Shown: positions 25,365 to 34,538 of the stretch, one piece after another
Numbering within the stretch: position 1 is the stretch's first letter
How the letters are laid out: every line of letters starts with the position of its first letter
Source of the DNA: Roseiarcus sp963709185
Lineage (GTDB): Bacteria; Pseudomonadota; Alphaproteobacteria; Rhizobiales; Beijerinckiaceae
Direction: 5' to 3'
DNA: 64,000 bases
NCBI GenBank assembly: GCA_963709185.1
Contig: CAVPVQ010000026.1
Location: 62,001-126,000, forward strand
The notes under the pieces: generated by a model
What the model was told of the DNA's origin: nothing
The model's input: only the letters and a program-made list of their open reading frames with translations
The model's database searches: none
Program-made: the position numbers and the translations under genes

Positions 25365-27131
25365 ATGATGGGCCCACGCGTAAAATGGTCGGCGCTCTTG
25401 CTGTTTGCTGTCCTGGCGCTGACGGCCGGCTTCTACCGATGGCCGATTTCCTCCGCGTTGGTCGCCCAGGAAACCGGCGTTCGCCTGTCGCAATCCCTGG
25501 GACTCGAGTTGCGTCGGCCGGGGCGCGCGCAGTTCAACCTCCTTCCCGTCCCAACGCTTCATATGGTCGATGTGGAGGTGCGCGGTCGCAACAATGCGAC
25601 GATTCTGACCGCGCCCGCCGCGAGCGCGCGCCTCGCCCTGCTCCCCCTGTTGTCCGGCCGTTTCGAGCTCGCCGCCGCGACTTTGCTCCAGCCGACAATT
25701 CTTCTCGATCTCAACTCGCGTCCCTTCGAGTCAGGCAGCGCGATTTCGACGACCATCGGCGCCAAGACCGCCGACCGGGATTCGACGCCGCTCGGCGCGC
25801 TCGAAATCCACGGCGGCTTGTTGCGCATCGTCAGCGCCGCCGACAATTTCGACACGCTGGTCGAGGATGTCGAGGGCGCGCTCGATTGGCCAAGGCTTGA
25901 AGACCCGCTCAACGTCGATTTGCGCGCACGCTGGCGCGACGAGCCGCTCGCGATCGAAGCAAGGCTTGGAGAGCCAGCCGCCCTGCTGAAGGGCATGCAT
26001 TCGGATGGCCAATTGTCGGTTTCCTCGAGCCTGGCGCGAATCAGGCTGCGCGGGGATTTCCAAAGCGGCGGACAAAACTGGTTCGCCGGCGCGGTGTCGG
26101 CGGACGTCGCTTCCGTGGCGGAAATCAAACGCATCCTCGGCCTGCCAACCCCCTCCGCGCTATCGGACGCCCGCATCGCGCTTACCGCCAAGGCGGCGGC
26201 GGGCTGGCGGATGCTCACCCTGAGCGAATTGCGCCTCGGACTCCTGGAACAGGATTTTGAAGGCGCGTTGGCGGTGACCCGAGCCTCGGGCCGTCTGTTG
26301 ATTTCGGGCACGCTCGCCGCCAACGAACTGAAGCTGCAGCCGCTGCTGGCGAGCGTGCCTCCCGTCGTCGACGCAACAGGCGACTGGAACGTCGCGCCTT
26401 TCGATCTGCGGCCGCTCGCCGCCTTCGATCTTGATCTGCGCGTCTCGGCGTCGCGGGTCACATGGCGCGGCCATCCCCTGACCGACGCCGCGATCGAGTT
26501 GATCAACAAGGACCAACGCCTGACCGCGACGCTCGTCGAGGCGAGCGCCTATGGCGGGACGCTCAAGGCCGAGCTTTCCTTCGCGCCGGCGCCGGGCGGC
26601 GCGGCGGCGCGAGCGTCCGGCAGCCTCGCCAACGCCGACATTGGCGCGCTCTGCGCGGATTTCGGCTGGGCGGCCTATTCGGGCCAGGGCGGCGGCCAGT
26701 TCGCATTCGAGGCGGTCGGCGACAGTCCCGCCGCTTTGGCCCGCGCCCTGCAGGGCAAGGCGACAATCCAGCTTGCCCCCGGCGTGGTCGACGGGTTGAG
26801 TTTCGAGGAGGCCCTGCGGCGCAGCGAACACCGTCCGATCGACGTCTTCAACGACATGCGCGTGGGGCGAACGGTGTTCAAACAGGCCGCGGCGAGCCTG
26901 ACAATGGACAAGGGCGGCGACGGAATCCTCAACGCTTCGCTTAGCGGTCCCGGCGTCAGCGTGTCCTTCACCGGATCGATGGATATCGTCGAGCGACAAT
27001 TGTCGGCGCGCGCGACGGCGACCCAAACCGACGAAAAGGGAGTCCCGACGTCGAAGGGGCCGCGCCTCGAGTTCGAGTTGAAGGGTCCGTGGTCGGCGCC
27101 GACCATCAAGCCTTCCGCGGCGGGCGGCTGA
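25365..27131 (+). CDS. AsmA-family protein
   Basis: A 588-residue protein with an N-terminal membrane anchor (WSALLLFAVLALTAGFYRW) and a long periplasmic beta-rich chain. The N-terminal segment with LRRPGRAQFNLLPVPTLHMVDVEV fits AsmA, and the C-terminal AsmA_2-like region is recognisable: GTLKAELSFAPAPGG, YSGQGGGQFAFEAVGDSPAALARALQGKATIQLAPGVVDGL, then FKQAAASLTMDKGG. AsmA-like proteins form bridge-like structures proposed to move phospholipids between the membranes. It is not clearly in an operon; the next gene begins 81 bases later. Confidence 0.82.
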   Translation: MMGPRVKWSALLLFAVLALTAGFYRWPISSALVAQETGVRLSQSLGLELRRPGRAQFNLLPVPTLHMVDVEVRGRNNATILTAPAASARLALLPLLSGRFELAAATLLQPTILLDLNSRPFESGSAISTTIGAKTADRDSTPLGALEIHGGLLRIVSAADNFDTLVEDVEGALDWPRLEDPLNVDLRARWRDEPLAIEARLGEPAALLKGMHSDGQLSVSSSLARIRLRGDFQSGGQNWFAGAVSADVASVAEIKRILGLPTPSALSDARIALTAKAAAGWRMLTLSELRLGLLEQDFEGALAVTRASGRLLISGTLAANELKLQPLLASVPPVVDATGDWNVAPFDLRPLAAFDLDLRVSASRVTWRGHPLTDAAIELINKDQRLTATLVEASAYGGTLKAELSFAPAPGGAAARASGSLANADIGALCADFGWAAYSGQGGGQFAFEAVGDSPAALARALQGKATIQLAPGVVDGLSFEEALRRSEHRPIDVFNDMRVGRTVFKQAAASLTMDKGGDGILNASLSGPGVSVSFTGSMDIVERQLSARATATQTDEKGVPTSKGPRLEFELKGPWSAPTIKPSAAGG

Positions 27132-27212
27132 GCCGGGCGGGCGGTCGACAATTCGACCGTGCGGAGCGAATGGCCGAAATATTGCTTTCCCCAGCAGCAT
27201 CGCGGAGCCGTC

Positions 27213-28256
27213 ATGAAACCCCCACGCAAGTTCTTCGAACCGCTCGCCATCGGCGCGCCCGCGCCGTACCGCGAATTGCCGGTCCGGCTGGAGCGAATGA
27301 TTCACTTCGTGCCGCCCCACATTGAAAAGCTTCGCGCCAAGGCCGTCGAATTGGCGACCGAGGTCGACGTGATTCTCGGCAATCTCGAAGATGCGATTCC
27401 CATCGAGGCGAAGATCGCGGCGCGCGAAGGGTTCATCACAATGGCCCGCGCCGACAATCTTGGCTCGGTCGGCCTCTGGGCGCGCGTCAACGCGCTAAAC
27501 TCGCCGTGGTTTCTCGACGACATGACGCAACTGGTCGGCGAGATCGGCGACCGCCTTGACGTCGTCATGCTCCCGAAGGTCGAGGGGCCGTGGGACGTTC
27601 ATTTCATCGACCAGCATCTGGCCCAACTGGAGGCGCGTCACGGGGTCAAAAAGCCGATTCTGGTTCATGCCATCCTGGAAACCGCGCAAGGCGTCAACAA
27701 TGTCGCGGAGATCGCCAGCGCCTCGCCGCGCGTGCACGGCATGAGTTTGGGGCCGGCCGATCTCGCCGCTTCGCGCGCGATGAAGACGACGCGGGTCGGC
27801 GGAGGCCATCCCGACTATCGCGTGCTGGCCGACGCCGGGCCGTCGGGCGAGCCGCGCGCCGCCGCCCAGCAGGACCCCTGGCACTACACGATCGCGCGGA
27901 TGGTCGACGCCTGCGCGGCCAACGGCCTCAAGCCGTTCTATGGTCCGTTCGGCGATTTCGCCGACCCCGCCGCCTGCGAGACGCAATTCCGCAACGCCTA
28001 TTTGCTCGGCTGCGCCGGCGCCTGGACGCTGCATCCCAGCCAGATCGCGATCGCCAAGCGGGTCTTTTCACCCGATCCGGACGAGGTCGCGTTCGCCAGA
28101 AGAATCCTCGCCGCGATGCCCGACGGGTCGGGCGCCGTCATGATCGAGGGCAGGATGCAGGACGACGCGACCTGGAAGCAGGCCAAGGTGATCGTCGACC
28201 TCGCGCGCCAGGTCGCCGCCAAGGACCGCGAATTCGCCGCGCTCTACAGCCTCTGA
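27213..28256 (+). CDS. HpcH/HpaI-CitE family CoA-ester lyase (malyl-CoA / beta-methylmalyl-CoA lyase type)
   Basis: The protein has 347 residues from ATG 27213 (MKPPRKFFEP). Family motifs are intact: VILGNLEDAIP with the Mg-binding acidic pair, MLPKVEGPWDVHF, HAILETAQGVNNVAEI, MSLGPADLAASRAMKTTRVGGGHPDYRVL and GPFGDFADPAAC, then AWTLHPSQI. The GGxxPDYxVL segment is typical of malyl-CoA lyase and beta-methylmalyl-CoA lyase rather than citrate lyase. Such enzymes cleave malyl-CoA to acetyl-CoA and glyoxylate, in the serine cycle or the ethylmalonyl-CoA pathway. The neighbours are unrelated, so the exact substrate is open. Confidence 0.82.
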   Translation: MKPPRKFFEPLAIGAPAPYRELPVRLERMIHFVPPHIEKLRAKAVELATEVDVILGNLEDAIPIEAKIAAREGFITMARADNLGSVGLWARVNALNSPWFLDDMTQLVGEIGDRLDVVMLPKVEGPWDVHFIDQHLAQLEARHGVKKPILVHAILETAQGVNNVAEIASASPRVHGMSLGPADLAASRAMKTTRVGGGHPDYRVLADAGPSGEPRAAAQQDPWHYTIARMVDACAANGLKPFYGPFGDFADPAACETQFRNAYLLGCAGAWTLHPSQIAIAKRVFSPDPDEVAFARRILAAMPDGSGAVMIEGRMQDDATWKQAKVIVDLARQVAAKDREFAALYSL

Positions 28257-28372
28257 AGCCGACGAGCATTGCGCGCCGGCCGGTCGATCGTCGGCCGATC
28301 GCGATGGCGGAGGAATTGACTCGCAAAGGCCCCGAGGGTAACCAGCGACCGCATAGAGGGCAGACAACGTCA

Positions 28373-28708
28373 ATGGTCGCGCGCGTTGCCAAATTCGGCA
28401 TTGGCCAAGTGGTCAAACACCGCATCTATCCGTTTCGCGGCGTGATCTTCGATGTCGACCCGATCTTCGCCAACACGGAAGAATGGTGGCGGCAGATCCC
28501 GGCGGAGGTGCGTCCCGCCAAGGACCAGCCGTTCTATCATCTCTTTGCGGAAAACGCCGAAACCCAATATGTCGCCTACGTCTCCGAGCAGAACCTGCTG
28601 CCGGACGACTCCGGCGAGCCGGTGCGCAGCAATCCGCAAATCGACGAGATGTTTGTGCGCGGCGACGACGGCGCTTTTCGCATGCGCATGACGCACCGGG
28701 CGAGCTAG
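28373..28708 (+). CDS. hspQ: Heat-shock protein HspQ (YccV-like, hemimethylated DNA-binding family)
   Basis: A 111-residue protein of the YccV-like/HspQ family. The start KFGIGQVVKHRIYPFRGVIFDVDP, then EWWRQIPAEVRPAKDQPFYHLFAENAETQYVAYVSEQNLLPDDSGEPV, covers the entire domain at the usual length. In enterobacteria HspQ binds hemimethylated oriC or stimulates Lon protease; the Lon-enhancer role is the better supported one. ATG 28373 is the only start that gives the domain without an unrelated leader. It stands alone, with 116 bases before it and no clear partner. Confidence 0.9.
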   Translation: MVARVAKFGIGQVVKHRIYPFRGVIFDVDPIFANTEEWWRQIPAEVRPAKDQPFYHLFAENAETQYVAYVSEQNLLPDDSGEPVRSNPQIDEMFVRGDDGAFRMRMTHRAS

Positions 28709-28806
28709 ATCGATTTCAGCCGCGCCGAAGCGCGCCGGTTCCTCACCGCCCGTTTGCGCGGCGGGCCGACCGCCGTCGCAAGGACACGGTTCGGTCGAAT
28801 GGCGAA

Positions 28807-29520
28807 CTACTTCGGCGGTTGCACCGCTGGGGGAGGCGAAGGCTGAGGCGCGGGCTGGGCGTTCTGCTTTTCGAGCTGCTCGCGTTGCAGGCGGGCCTTT
28901 TCCTCGAGCTGCTTCTGCAATTCCTGATTCTGCTGCTGGATCACTTTGGGATCGGCCGCCGGTCCGTCGAAGGCGGCGGCAAAGTCCTTCATCGGCAACG
29001 TGAAGCTCACCTCGACATTGCCTTGATTGCGCACCTGGATGGTCGCCGTCTGCGCCTTCTTCAAAGTGGCGATTTTGGCGCTGTCGAGTTTCGTTTCGGC
29101 AAAGCAGCCGTTCGGGAAACAGATCGCGAACTCCCCGGGGATCGGTTCCCCCTTGTCGACGATCAGGCGAAAGCCCGGATGAATCATCAAGCCGACGGGA
29201 AGCAGGAAACGCGCAATACGGTTCTCTTCGCCCTGCATCTGGTAGATCGCGACGGCGAGCGTCGGCGCCTGGTCGGCAGATTGCCCGAAGTCGCGCGTCG
29301 TGTAGCAGACCTGCTTGTTGTTGGCCTGGTCGGTGCCGCAAATTTTGGTCCAGGGCGATTGCATCGGTTGCAGTTCGAGCTTGATCGGCCCGGTCGGCGC
29401 CGCCTGAGCGGGCGCGGCCGGCGCCGGCTTGGGCGTGCCCTGGGCCAAAGCGGCGCTGCTCGCCGCCGCCAGCCCGCAAGTCAGCGTTACGGCGCCGAGG
29501 CGCCCAAGAAGTGACGTCAT
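28807..29520 (-). CDS. Invasion-associated locus B (IalB) family protein
   Basis: The protein has 237 residues from ATG 29520, with AGGA upstream; the longer frame to 29688 lacks a leader. The signal peptide is GAVTLTCGLAAASSAALAQG. The IalB core follows: SPWTKICGTDQANNKQVCYTTRDF, then LLPVGLMIHPGFRLIVDKGEPIPGEFAICFPNGCFAE with four conserved cysteines. The C-terminus adds a Gln/Lys coiled-coil stretch (QQQNQELQKQLEEKARLQREQLEKQ) and a Pro-rich tail, longer than the basic family. IalB is linked to erythrocyte invasion in Bartonella, but is widespread in free-living Rhizobiales as an envelope protein of unknown role. It is divergent from the gene at 29790. Confidence 0.85.
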   Translation of the reverse strand: MTSLLGRLGAVTLTCGLAAASSAALAQGTPKPAPAAPAQAAPTGPIKLELQPMQSPWTKICGTDQANNKQVCYTTRDFGQSADQAPTLAVAIYQMQGEENRIARFLLPVGLMIHPGFRLIVDKGEPIPGEFAICFPNGCFAETKLDSAKIATLKKAQTATIQVRNQGNVEVSFTLPMKDFAAAFDGPAADPKVIQQQNQELQKQLEEKARLQREQLEKQNAQPAPQPSPPPAVQPPK

Positions 29521-29789
29521 CAGTCCTAGTCCTTTCAATCCAGTCGTCCGCAGCGACACCGTCGTCGCGCCCGCCGGCGCGGCGCGCCGGGCGCGCCCAC
29601 ACGTCGAGCACCAACCGCTGCATGTCGCGACAATGCGGCCACAACGGGGCGCGCCCGGTGCGTAGCGATGTCGGCGACGTCTTCCCACATTGGCCGCGCC
29701 AATCCAACAAGAATTTCGCCGGCCTGTGGCAGGTCCGGCGCCCCTTTTGGCGACATGACGACAGTTTTGCTGTTCTCTAGGATACCCGC

Positions 29790-31610
29790 ATGTTCGCGCA
29801 GTCGATTCGCACGGGGCTCGCCGCCCTGATCCTCGCCGCCTTGCTCGGCGCCGCGCCGAACCGCCCCCTGGCCGACGGAGCCAGCCCGGCGGCGCGCGCC
29901 ATTGCGATGCACGGCGAACCGGCGCTTGGCCCCGATTTCGCCAACCTGCCCTACGTCAATCCGGCCGCCCCGAAGGGCGGGCGCCTCACCCTGGCCTATG
30001 ACGGCGCCTTCGACAGCCTCAACCCCTATAACGTGCGCGCCCTGTCGACCGCCCAGGGGCTCACCGGCAATGTTTATCAAGCGCTGATGATGCGCTCGAC
30101 GGATGAGCCTTTCACGCTCTACGGACTGATCGCCCAATCGATCGAGACGGACGCCGCGCGCAGCCATGTCGTCTTTCACCTCGATCCGCGCGCGCGCTTT
30201 TCCGACGGCGGGGCGATCACCGCGCAGGATGTCGTCTTCACTTTTAACCTGCTGAAGGAACGAGGCCGCCCGCAGCAACGCGCCGCTCTGAGCCTCATCA
30301 AGACCATCGACGCCCCGGATTCGCTGACCGTGCGCTGCGACCTGACCGGCGCCAACGACCGCGAACTGCCGATGATTCTGGCGATGATGCCGGTCCTGTC
30401 GCGGCTTCACACCGACGCCGCGCATTTCGACGAACAGACCTTGCAAATCCCGATCAGCTCCGGGCCGTATGTCGTCGCCGAGGTGAAGCCCGGCGAACGG
30501 CTGGTGCTCAGACGCAACCCCGACTATTGGGCCCGCGATCTGCCGGTGACCCGGGGGCTCTACAATTTCGATGAGATTCGAATCGATTACTACCGCGACG
30601 CGACGGCGATGTTCGAGGCGTTCAAGGCCGGGCTCTACGATTTTCGCATCGAGAGCGATCCGACGCGCTGGCGCGGCGGCTATGATTTTCCCGCCTTGCG
30701 CGATGGGCGGGTGGTCAGGCAGGCCGTCCCCAACGGCCTGCCCAAGGGCGTCGACGGCTTCGCATTCAATACGCGCCGGCCGGTGTTCGCCGACCCGCGG
30801 GTGCGCGAAGCGCTGGCGATGATGTTCGATTTCGAATGGATCAACGCCAATCTCTACGGCGGCGTCTATCGCCGCTCGACGGGTTTTTTCGACGACAGCG
30901 AATTGTCGTCGGTCGGACGGCCAGCCTCGCCGCTGGAGCGCGCGCTTCTCGCCCCCTATCCCGACGCGGTGCGCGCCGAGGTGATGGAGGGCCGATGGAC
31001 GCCGCCGGTCAGCGACGGCTCAGGCCGCGACAGGGCGCTGGCGCGGCGCGCCCTGAGCCTGCTCGGCGAGGCCGGCTACACCCTGAAGGACGGCGCGCTG
31101 GTGAATGCGCGTGGCGAGTCGATCGCCTTCGAAATATTGGTGCGGAGCCGTCAGGACGAGCGGCTCGCCCTCGCCTATTCGCAGAGCCTGAGCCGCATCG
31201 GCGCGGCGGCGACGGTGCGCCTCGTGGATGAAGTGCAATTCCAGCGCCGGCGCGGCAGGTTCAATTTCGACATGATGATGGGCACATGGGCGGCGTCGCC
31301 GTCGCCGGGCGGCGAAGAAGTCGGGCGCTGGGGCTCGGCGTCCGCCAATATGGATAGCTCCTACAATATTTGCGGCGCGGCCTCCCCCGCCATCGACGCA
31401 ATGATCGCCGCCCTGCTCGCCGCGAAGACGCACGAGGACTTCGTCGCCGCCGTGCGGGCGCTGGACCGCGTGCTGATTTCGGGGTTCTACATCGTGCCGC
31501 TGTTTTATGCGCCTGATCAATGGATCGCCTATTCGGCCAAACTGGGTCGTCCCGAACGGACGCCGCTGTTTGGCGTCAATACCGACACGTGGTGGCGAAA
31601 GAGCCAATAG
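29790..31610 (+). CDS. ABC-transporter periplasmic substrate-binding protein, family 5 (YejA-like)
   Basis: A 606-residue exported binding protein. The signal peptide is MFAQSIRTGLAALILAALLGAAP. The mature chain follows the SBP_bac_5 layout: YVNPAAPKGGRLTLAYDGAFDSLNPY, then GLIAQSIETDAARSHVVFHLDPRARFSDGGAITAQDVVFTFNLL, RRNPDYWARDLPV, FNTRRPVFADPRVREALAMMFDFEWINANLYGG and SSYNICGAASPAIDAM. These match the YejA branch, which binds oligopeptides. No permease or ATPase genes follow in the window, so this gene is an orphan binding protein or uses a remote transporter. Confidence 0.9.
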   Translation: MFAQSIRTGLAALILAALLGAAPNRPLADGASPAARAIAMHGEPALGPDFANLPYVNPAAPKGGRLTLAYDGAFDSLNPYNVRALSTAQGLTGNVYQALMMRSTDEPFTLYGLIAQSIETDAARSHVVFHLDPRARFSDGGAITAQDVVFTFNLLKERGRPQQRAALSLIKTIDAPDSLTVRCDLTGANDRELPMILAMMPVLSRLHTDAAHFDEQTLQIPISSGPYVVAEVKPGERLVLRRNPDYWARDLPVTRGLYNFDEIRIDYYRDATAMFEAFKAGLYDFRIESDPTRWRGGYDFPALRDGRVVRQAVPNGLPKGVDGFAFNTRRPVFADPRVREALAMMFDFEWINANLYGGVYRRSTGFFDDSELSSVGRPASPLERALLAPYPDAVRAEVMEGRWTPPVSDGSGRDRALARRALSLLGEAGYTLKDGALVNARGESIAFEILVRSRQDERLALAYSQSLSRIGAAATVRLVDEVQFQRRRGRFNFDMMMGTWAASPSPGGEEVGRWGSASANMDSSYNICGAASPAIDAMIAALLAAKTHEDFVAAVRALDRVLISGFYIVPLFYAPDQWIAYSAKLGRPERTPLFGVNTDTWWRKSQ

Positions 31611-31700
31611 CGCCCCGCGCCTCGCAAATCTGCACGAGCGCCCTACATGACAGCCGGGCGGCGAGTCTATGACCCCGAAAGCGGAGCACCGGAGAGCGGC

Positions 31701-32366
31701 ATGAACACGGAGAGCGGCGCGTTGACCATCGACGTCGTGAGCGACGTCGTTTGCCCCTGGTGCTATCTCGGCAAGAAGCGGCTGGAGCGCGCCCTGGCGC
31801 TGGAGCCGGGGCCGATCGAGGTTCACTGGCGCCCGTATCAGCTCGACCCCAGCATTCCCAAAGGCGGCGTCGACCGACGCGCCTATCTGACCAATAAGTT
31901 CGGCAATGACGGGCGCATCGAAGCCGCGCACGAGCGGCTCCGAGCGCTCGGCGCCGAGGAGGGCGTCGCCTTCGCATTTGATCGGATCGCGCGTTCACCC
32001 AACACGCTCGATGCGCATCGGCTGATCCGCTGGGCGTTCCTGTCCGGGGCGCAGGACAAGGTCGTCGACCGGTTGTTCGGCCTCTACTTCGAACAGGGGC
32101 GCGATATCGGCGATCGCGCGCTGCTGATCGAGGTCGCGCGCGAATGCGGCATGGACGCGGAAGTCGTCGAAAAACTGTTCGCCGACGGAGCGGACCAAGA
32201 CGAGGTGCGCGCCGAGATCGCCCAGGCGCAGCAGCTTGGCGTCACCGGCGTGCCGTTCTTCATCTTCGCCGAGCGCTTCGCGGTGCCGGGCGCCCAGAGC
32301 GCCGACGTGCTCAGCGCCGCCATCGATCGCGCGCGCAAGAGCCTGGCCGGAATCGAGGCGGCGTAG
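31701..32366 (+). CDS. DsbA-family (FrnE-like) thiol oxidoreductase
   Basis: A 221-residue protein. ATG 31701 has a GGAGAG ribosome site and gives the usual family start; the frame is open to 31647 but that leader is not needed. The active site is CPWC in VVSDVVCPWCYLGKKRLERAL, and the cis-Pro loop is GVTGVPFFIF. The inserted helical domain (SPNTLDAHRLIRWA, LFGLYFEQGRDIG) is typical of FrnE-type DsbA proteins. No signal peptide is present, so it should be cytoplasmic. It follows the solute-binding protein gene by 90 bases. The stop is only four bases from the convergent enoyl-CoA hydratase gene. Confidence 0.9.
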   Translation: MNTESGALTIDVVSDVVCPWCYLGKKRLERALALEPGPIEVHWRPYQLDPSIPKGGVDRRAYLTNKFGNDGRIEAAHERLRALGAEEGVAFAFDRIARSPNTLDAHRLIRWAFLSGAQDKVVDRLFGLYFEQGRDIGDRALLIEVARECGMDAEVVEKLFADGADQDEVRAEIAQAQQLGVTGVPFFIFAERFAVPGAQSADVLSAAIDRARKSLAGIEAA

Positions 32367-32370
32367 CGCC

Positions 32371-33153
32371 TCAGGCTTCGAACGCCCCGTGCCGGCCTTC
32401 GCCGGCGACGAAACGCGCAGCGCCCGCGGCGCCTTCCCCGAGCACGACTGCGACGCCTTGCGCGCCCTCCTGCCGCAGCGCCTCGGCGAGCGGCATATCC
32501 CATTGCTGGTAGGCTGACTGGCGATCCGCGCGCATGCAGGCTTGTGGAAACGCCGCGAGGTCGCGAGCCAGCGCCTGCGCGGCGGCGAGCGATTCGCCGG
32601 GCGCGACGAGGCGATTGGCGAGGCCGATGGCGAGCGCCTCGTCCGCGCCGACCGGACGCCCGGTCAGGATGAGGTCGAGCGCCCGGCCCATGCCGATCAG
32701 CCGCGGCAGGCGCACCGTGCCGCCGTCGATCAGCGGCACGCCCCAGCGCCGGCAGAACACGCCGAACACCGCATCGCGCTCGACCACCCTGAGATCGGCC
32801 AGCAGCGCCAGCTCAAGGCCCCCCGCGACAGCATAGCCGCTGACCGCCGCGATCAGCGGCTTGGACAGGGCGAGTCGGCTCGGCCCCATCGGGCCGCCTC
32901 CCCGGCCCTGCGGATCGAGCGGGTTGCGACGGGCGGGATCGCCGATCGCGGCGAGGTCGGCGCCCGCGCAAAAATGGCCGCCGGCGCCGCCCAGCACGGC
33001 GACGCTGAGCGTCGTGTCGGCCTCGAAGTTCTCGAACGCCCGCAGCAACTCAGCCGCCATCGGTCCGTCGACCGCGTTGCGCTTGTCGGGCCGGTTCATC
33101 ACGATGGTGAACACCGGGCCGTCGGTTGTCGTTTCGACGCGCTTCGGGTCCAT
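32371..33153 (-). CDS. Enoyl-CoA hydratase/isomerase family protein
   Basis: A 260-residue crotonase-fold protein from ATG 33153 (MDPKRVETTTDGPVFTIVMNRPDKRNAVDGPM). The oxyanion segment is GGHFCAGADLAAIGD, and the second is KPLIAAVSGYAVAGGLELALLADLRV with the catalytic-site Glu positions less clear: FCRRWGVPLIDGGTVRLPRLIGMGRAL. The enzyme probably hydrates or isomerises an unsaturated acyl-CoA. Crotonase family members vary in reaction, so the exact substrate is open. It is 26 bases downstream of the gpt gene and so likely cotranscribed. Confidence 0.88.
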   Translation of the reverse strand: MDPKRVETTTDGPVFTIVMNRPDKRNAVDGPMAAELLRAFENFEADTTLSVAVLGGAGGHFCAGADLAAIGDPARRNPLDPQGRGGGPMGPSRLALSKPLIAAVSGYAVAGGLELALLADLRVVERDAVFGVFCRRWGVPLIDGGTVRLPRLIGMGRALDLILTGRPVGADEALAIGLANRLVAPGESLAAAQALARDLAAFPQACMRADRQSAYQQWDMPLAEALRQEGAQGVAVVLGEGAAGAARFVAGEGRHGAFEA

Positions 33154-33179
33154 TGCTTGGTTCCCTGCCCCGCCCGGAC

Positions 33180-33680
33180 TTACCCCTCGCTCGACCGGGC
33201 GATTGGCGGCTGGAAGGCGAGGCCCATGTCCCAGGGGAAGTAGATCCAGGTGTCCTGGGAGACCTCGGTGACGAACGTTTCGACCATCGGCCGCCCCAGC
33301 GGCTTGGCGTAGACGGTGGCGAAATGCGCTTTCGGCAGCATTTCGCGCACGATGCGCGCCGTCGCGCCGGTGTCGACGAGATCGTCGATGACCAGGACGC
33401 CCGCGCCGTCGCCCATTTTGACCACTTCCGGCGAAATGCCCTTGAGCACCTGCAGGCCGCCCTGGGTCTTGTAGTCGTGATAGGAGGCGACGCAGACGGT
33501 CTCGATGATGCGAATGCCGAGTTCGCGCGCGACGATCGCCGCCGGCACCAGGCCGCCGCGCGTCACCGTGACGATCGCCTCGAACGGTCCGACACCGCTG
33601 AGACGCCAGGCGAGGGCGCGCGCATCGCGATGAAACTGATCCCAGGATACGGGAAAGGCCTTTTGCTGCGGGTCGGTCAT
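33180..33680 (-). CDS. gpt: Xanthine phosphoribosyltransferase
   Basis: The protein has 166 residues from ATG 33680 (MTDPQQKAFPVSWDQFHRDARALAWRL), matching the normal start of alphaproteobacterial Gpt. The PRPP-binding motif is VLVIDDLVDTGATARIV, preceded by TVTRGGLVPAAIVARELGI and SYHDYKTQ. C-terminal VYAKPLGRPMVETFV and WIYFPWDMGL complete the family pattern. The enzyme adds ribose-5-phosphate from PRPP to xanthine (and guanine) in purine salvage. It lies upstream of the enoyl-CoA hydratase gene on the same strand. Confidence 0.92.
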   Translation of the reverse strand: MTDPQQKAFPVSWDQFHRDARALAWRLSGVGPFEAIVTVTRGGLVPAAIVARELGIRIIETVCVASYHDYKTQGGLQVLKGISPEVVKMGDGAGVLVIDDLVDTGATARIVREMLPKAHFATVYAKPLGRPMVETFVTEVSQDTWIYFPWDMGLAFQPPIARSSEG

Positions 33681-33765
33681 GGCGGCTCCGTCGATCCCCA
33701 TCGAAGCGCCTTGATAGCAAGCGGCGGCGCGGCCCGCGAGAGCGCGCCGGCGCTGTCAACAGGCG

Positions 33766-34522
33766 TTACAGCGGCTTGTCGTCCGCGGTGAGGCGCGCGA
33801 GCATCGCGCCGACCGCCTCGCGCGCCGCGGCGATCTTCTCAGCGTCCTTGCCGCGCACCACGATCTGGTTGCGAAACCGCCCGTCGAGGAAGGCGGGATA
33901 GGAGCCGATGGTAACCTCCGGATGCGCCGCCGCGACCTCGCCGAGCGCGGTCCCGTAGCGCCCTTCCGGAACGCCGCCAGCCTCGATGGTCTCGGCGATG
34001 ATTTTCTCGCCGGTCTCGAGCCCTTTGGCGGCGGAGTCGAGCATGACCTGCATGACGCTGGGCACGCCGGCCATCACGATGACGTTTCCAAGCCGAAACC
34101 CCGGCGCCTTGGAGATCGGGTTGTCAACGAGGTCGGCGCCGTCGGGAATGCGCGCCATGCGCCGCCGCGCCGCCGTCAGATCGCCGGGCTGATAGCGCTC
34201 CATCATGATCGCCAGGGCGCGCGGATCCTCGCCGATCCCTGCGCCAAAAGCCTTGGCGACCGCGTCGGCGGTGATGTCGTCATGGGTCGGGCCGATGCCT
34301 CCCGTGGTGAAGACGTAAGTGTAGCGGGCGCGCAACGCGTTCAGCGCCGCGACGATCTCCACTTCGACGTCCGGCACGACCCGCGCCTCGCGCAGCTCGA
34401 TGCCGATATTGGTCAGATATTCCGCGATGTAGCCGACATTGCGGTCCTTGGTGCGGCCGGAGAGGATTTCGTCGCCGATGACCAGAACGGCGGCGGTGAT
34501 CGACCTTGCTTGGTTCGTTCAT
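33766..34522 (-). CDS. CinA-like molybdopterin-binding domain protein, frameshifted near the start
   Basis: The C-terminal frame (from 34377) starts inside the domain. Reading further upstream in the same frame gives SITAAVLVIGDEILSGRTKDRNVGYIAEYLTN, a normal N-terminus, but that frame has no start codon before a TGA. The ATG at 34522 (MNEPSK) lies one base out of phase. Removing one G near 34504 joins MNEPSK to SITAAVLVIG and gives a complete protein of about 251 residues. The motif TTGGIGPTHDDITADAVAKAF is the MoCF-biosynthesis domain, as in CinA N-termini. It matches the short Rhizobiales version without the amidohydrolase domain. The apparent break may be a sequence error. Confidence 0.78.
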
Positions 34523-34538
34523 CGACCCGCCGACCCTT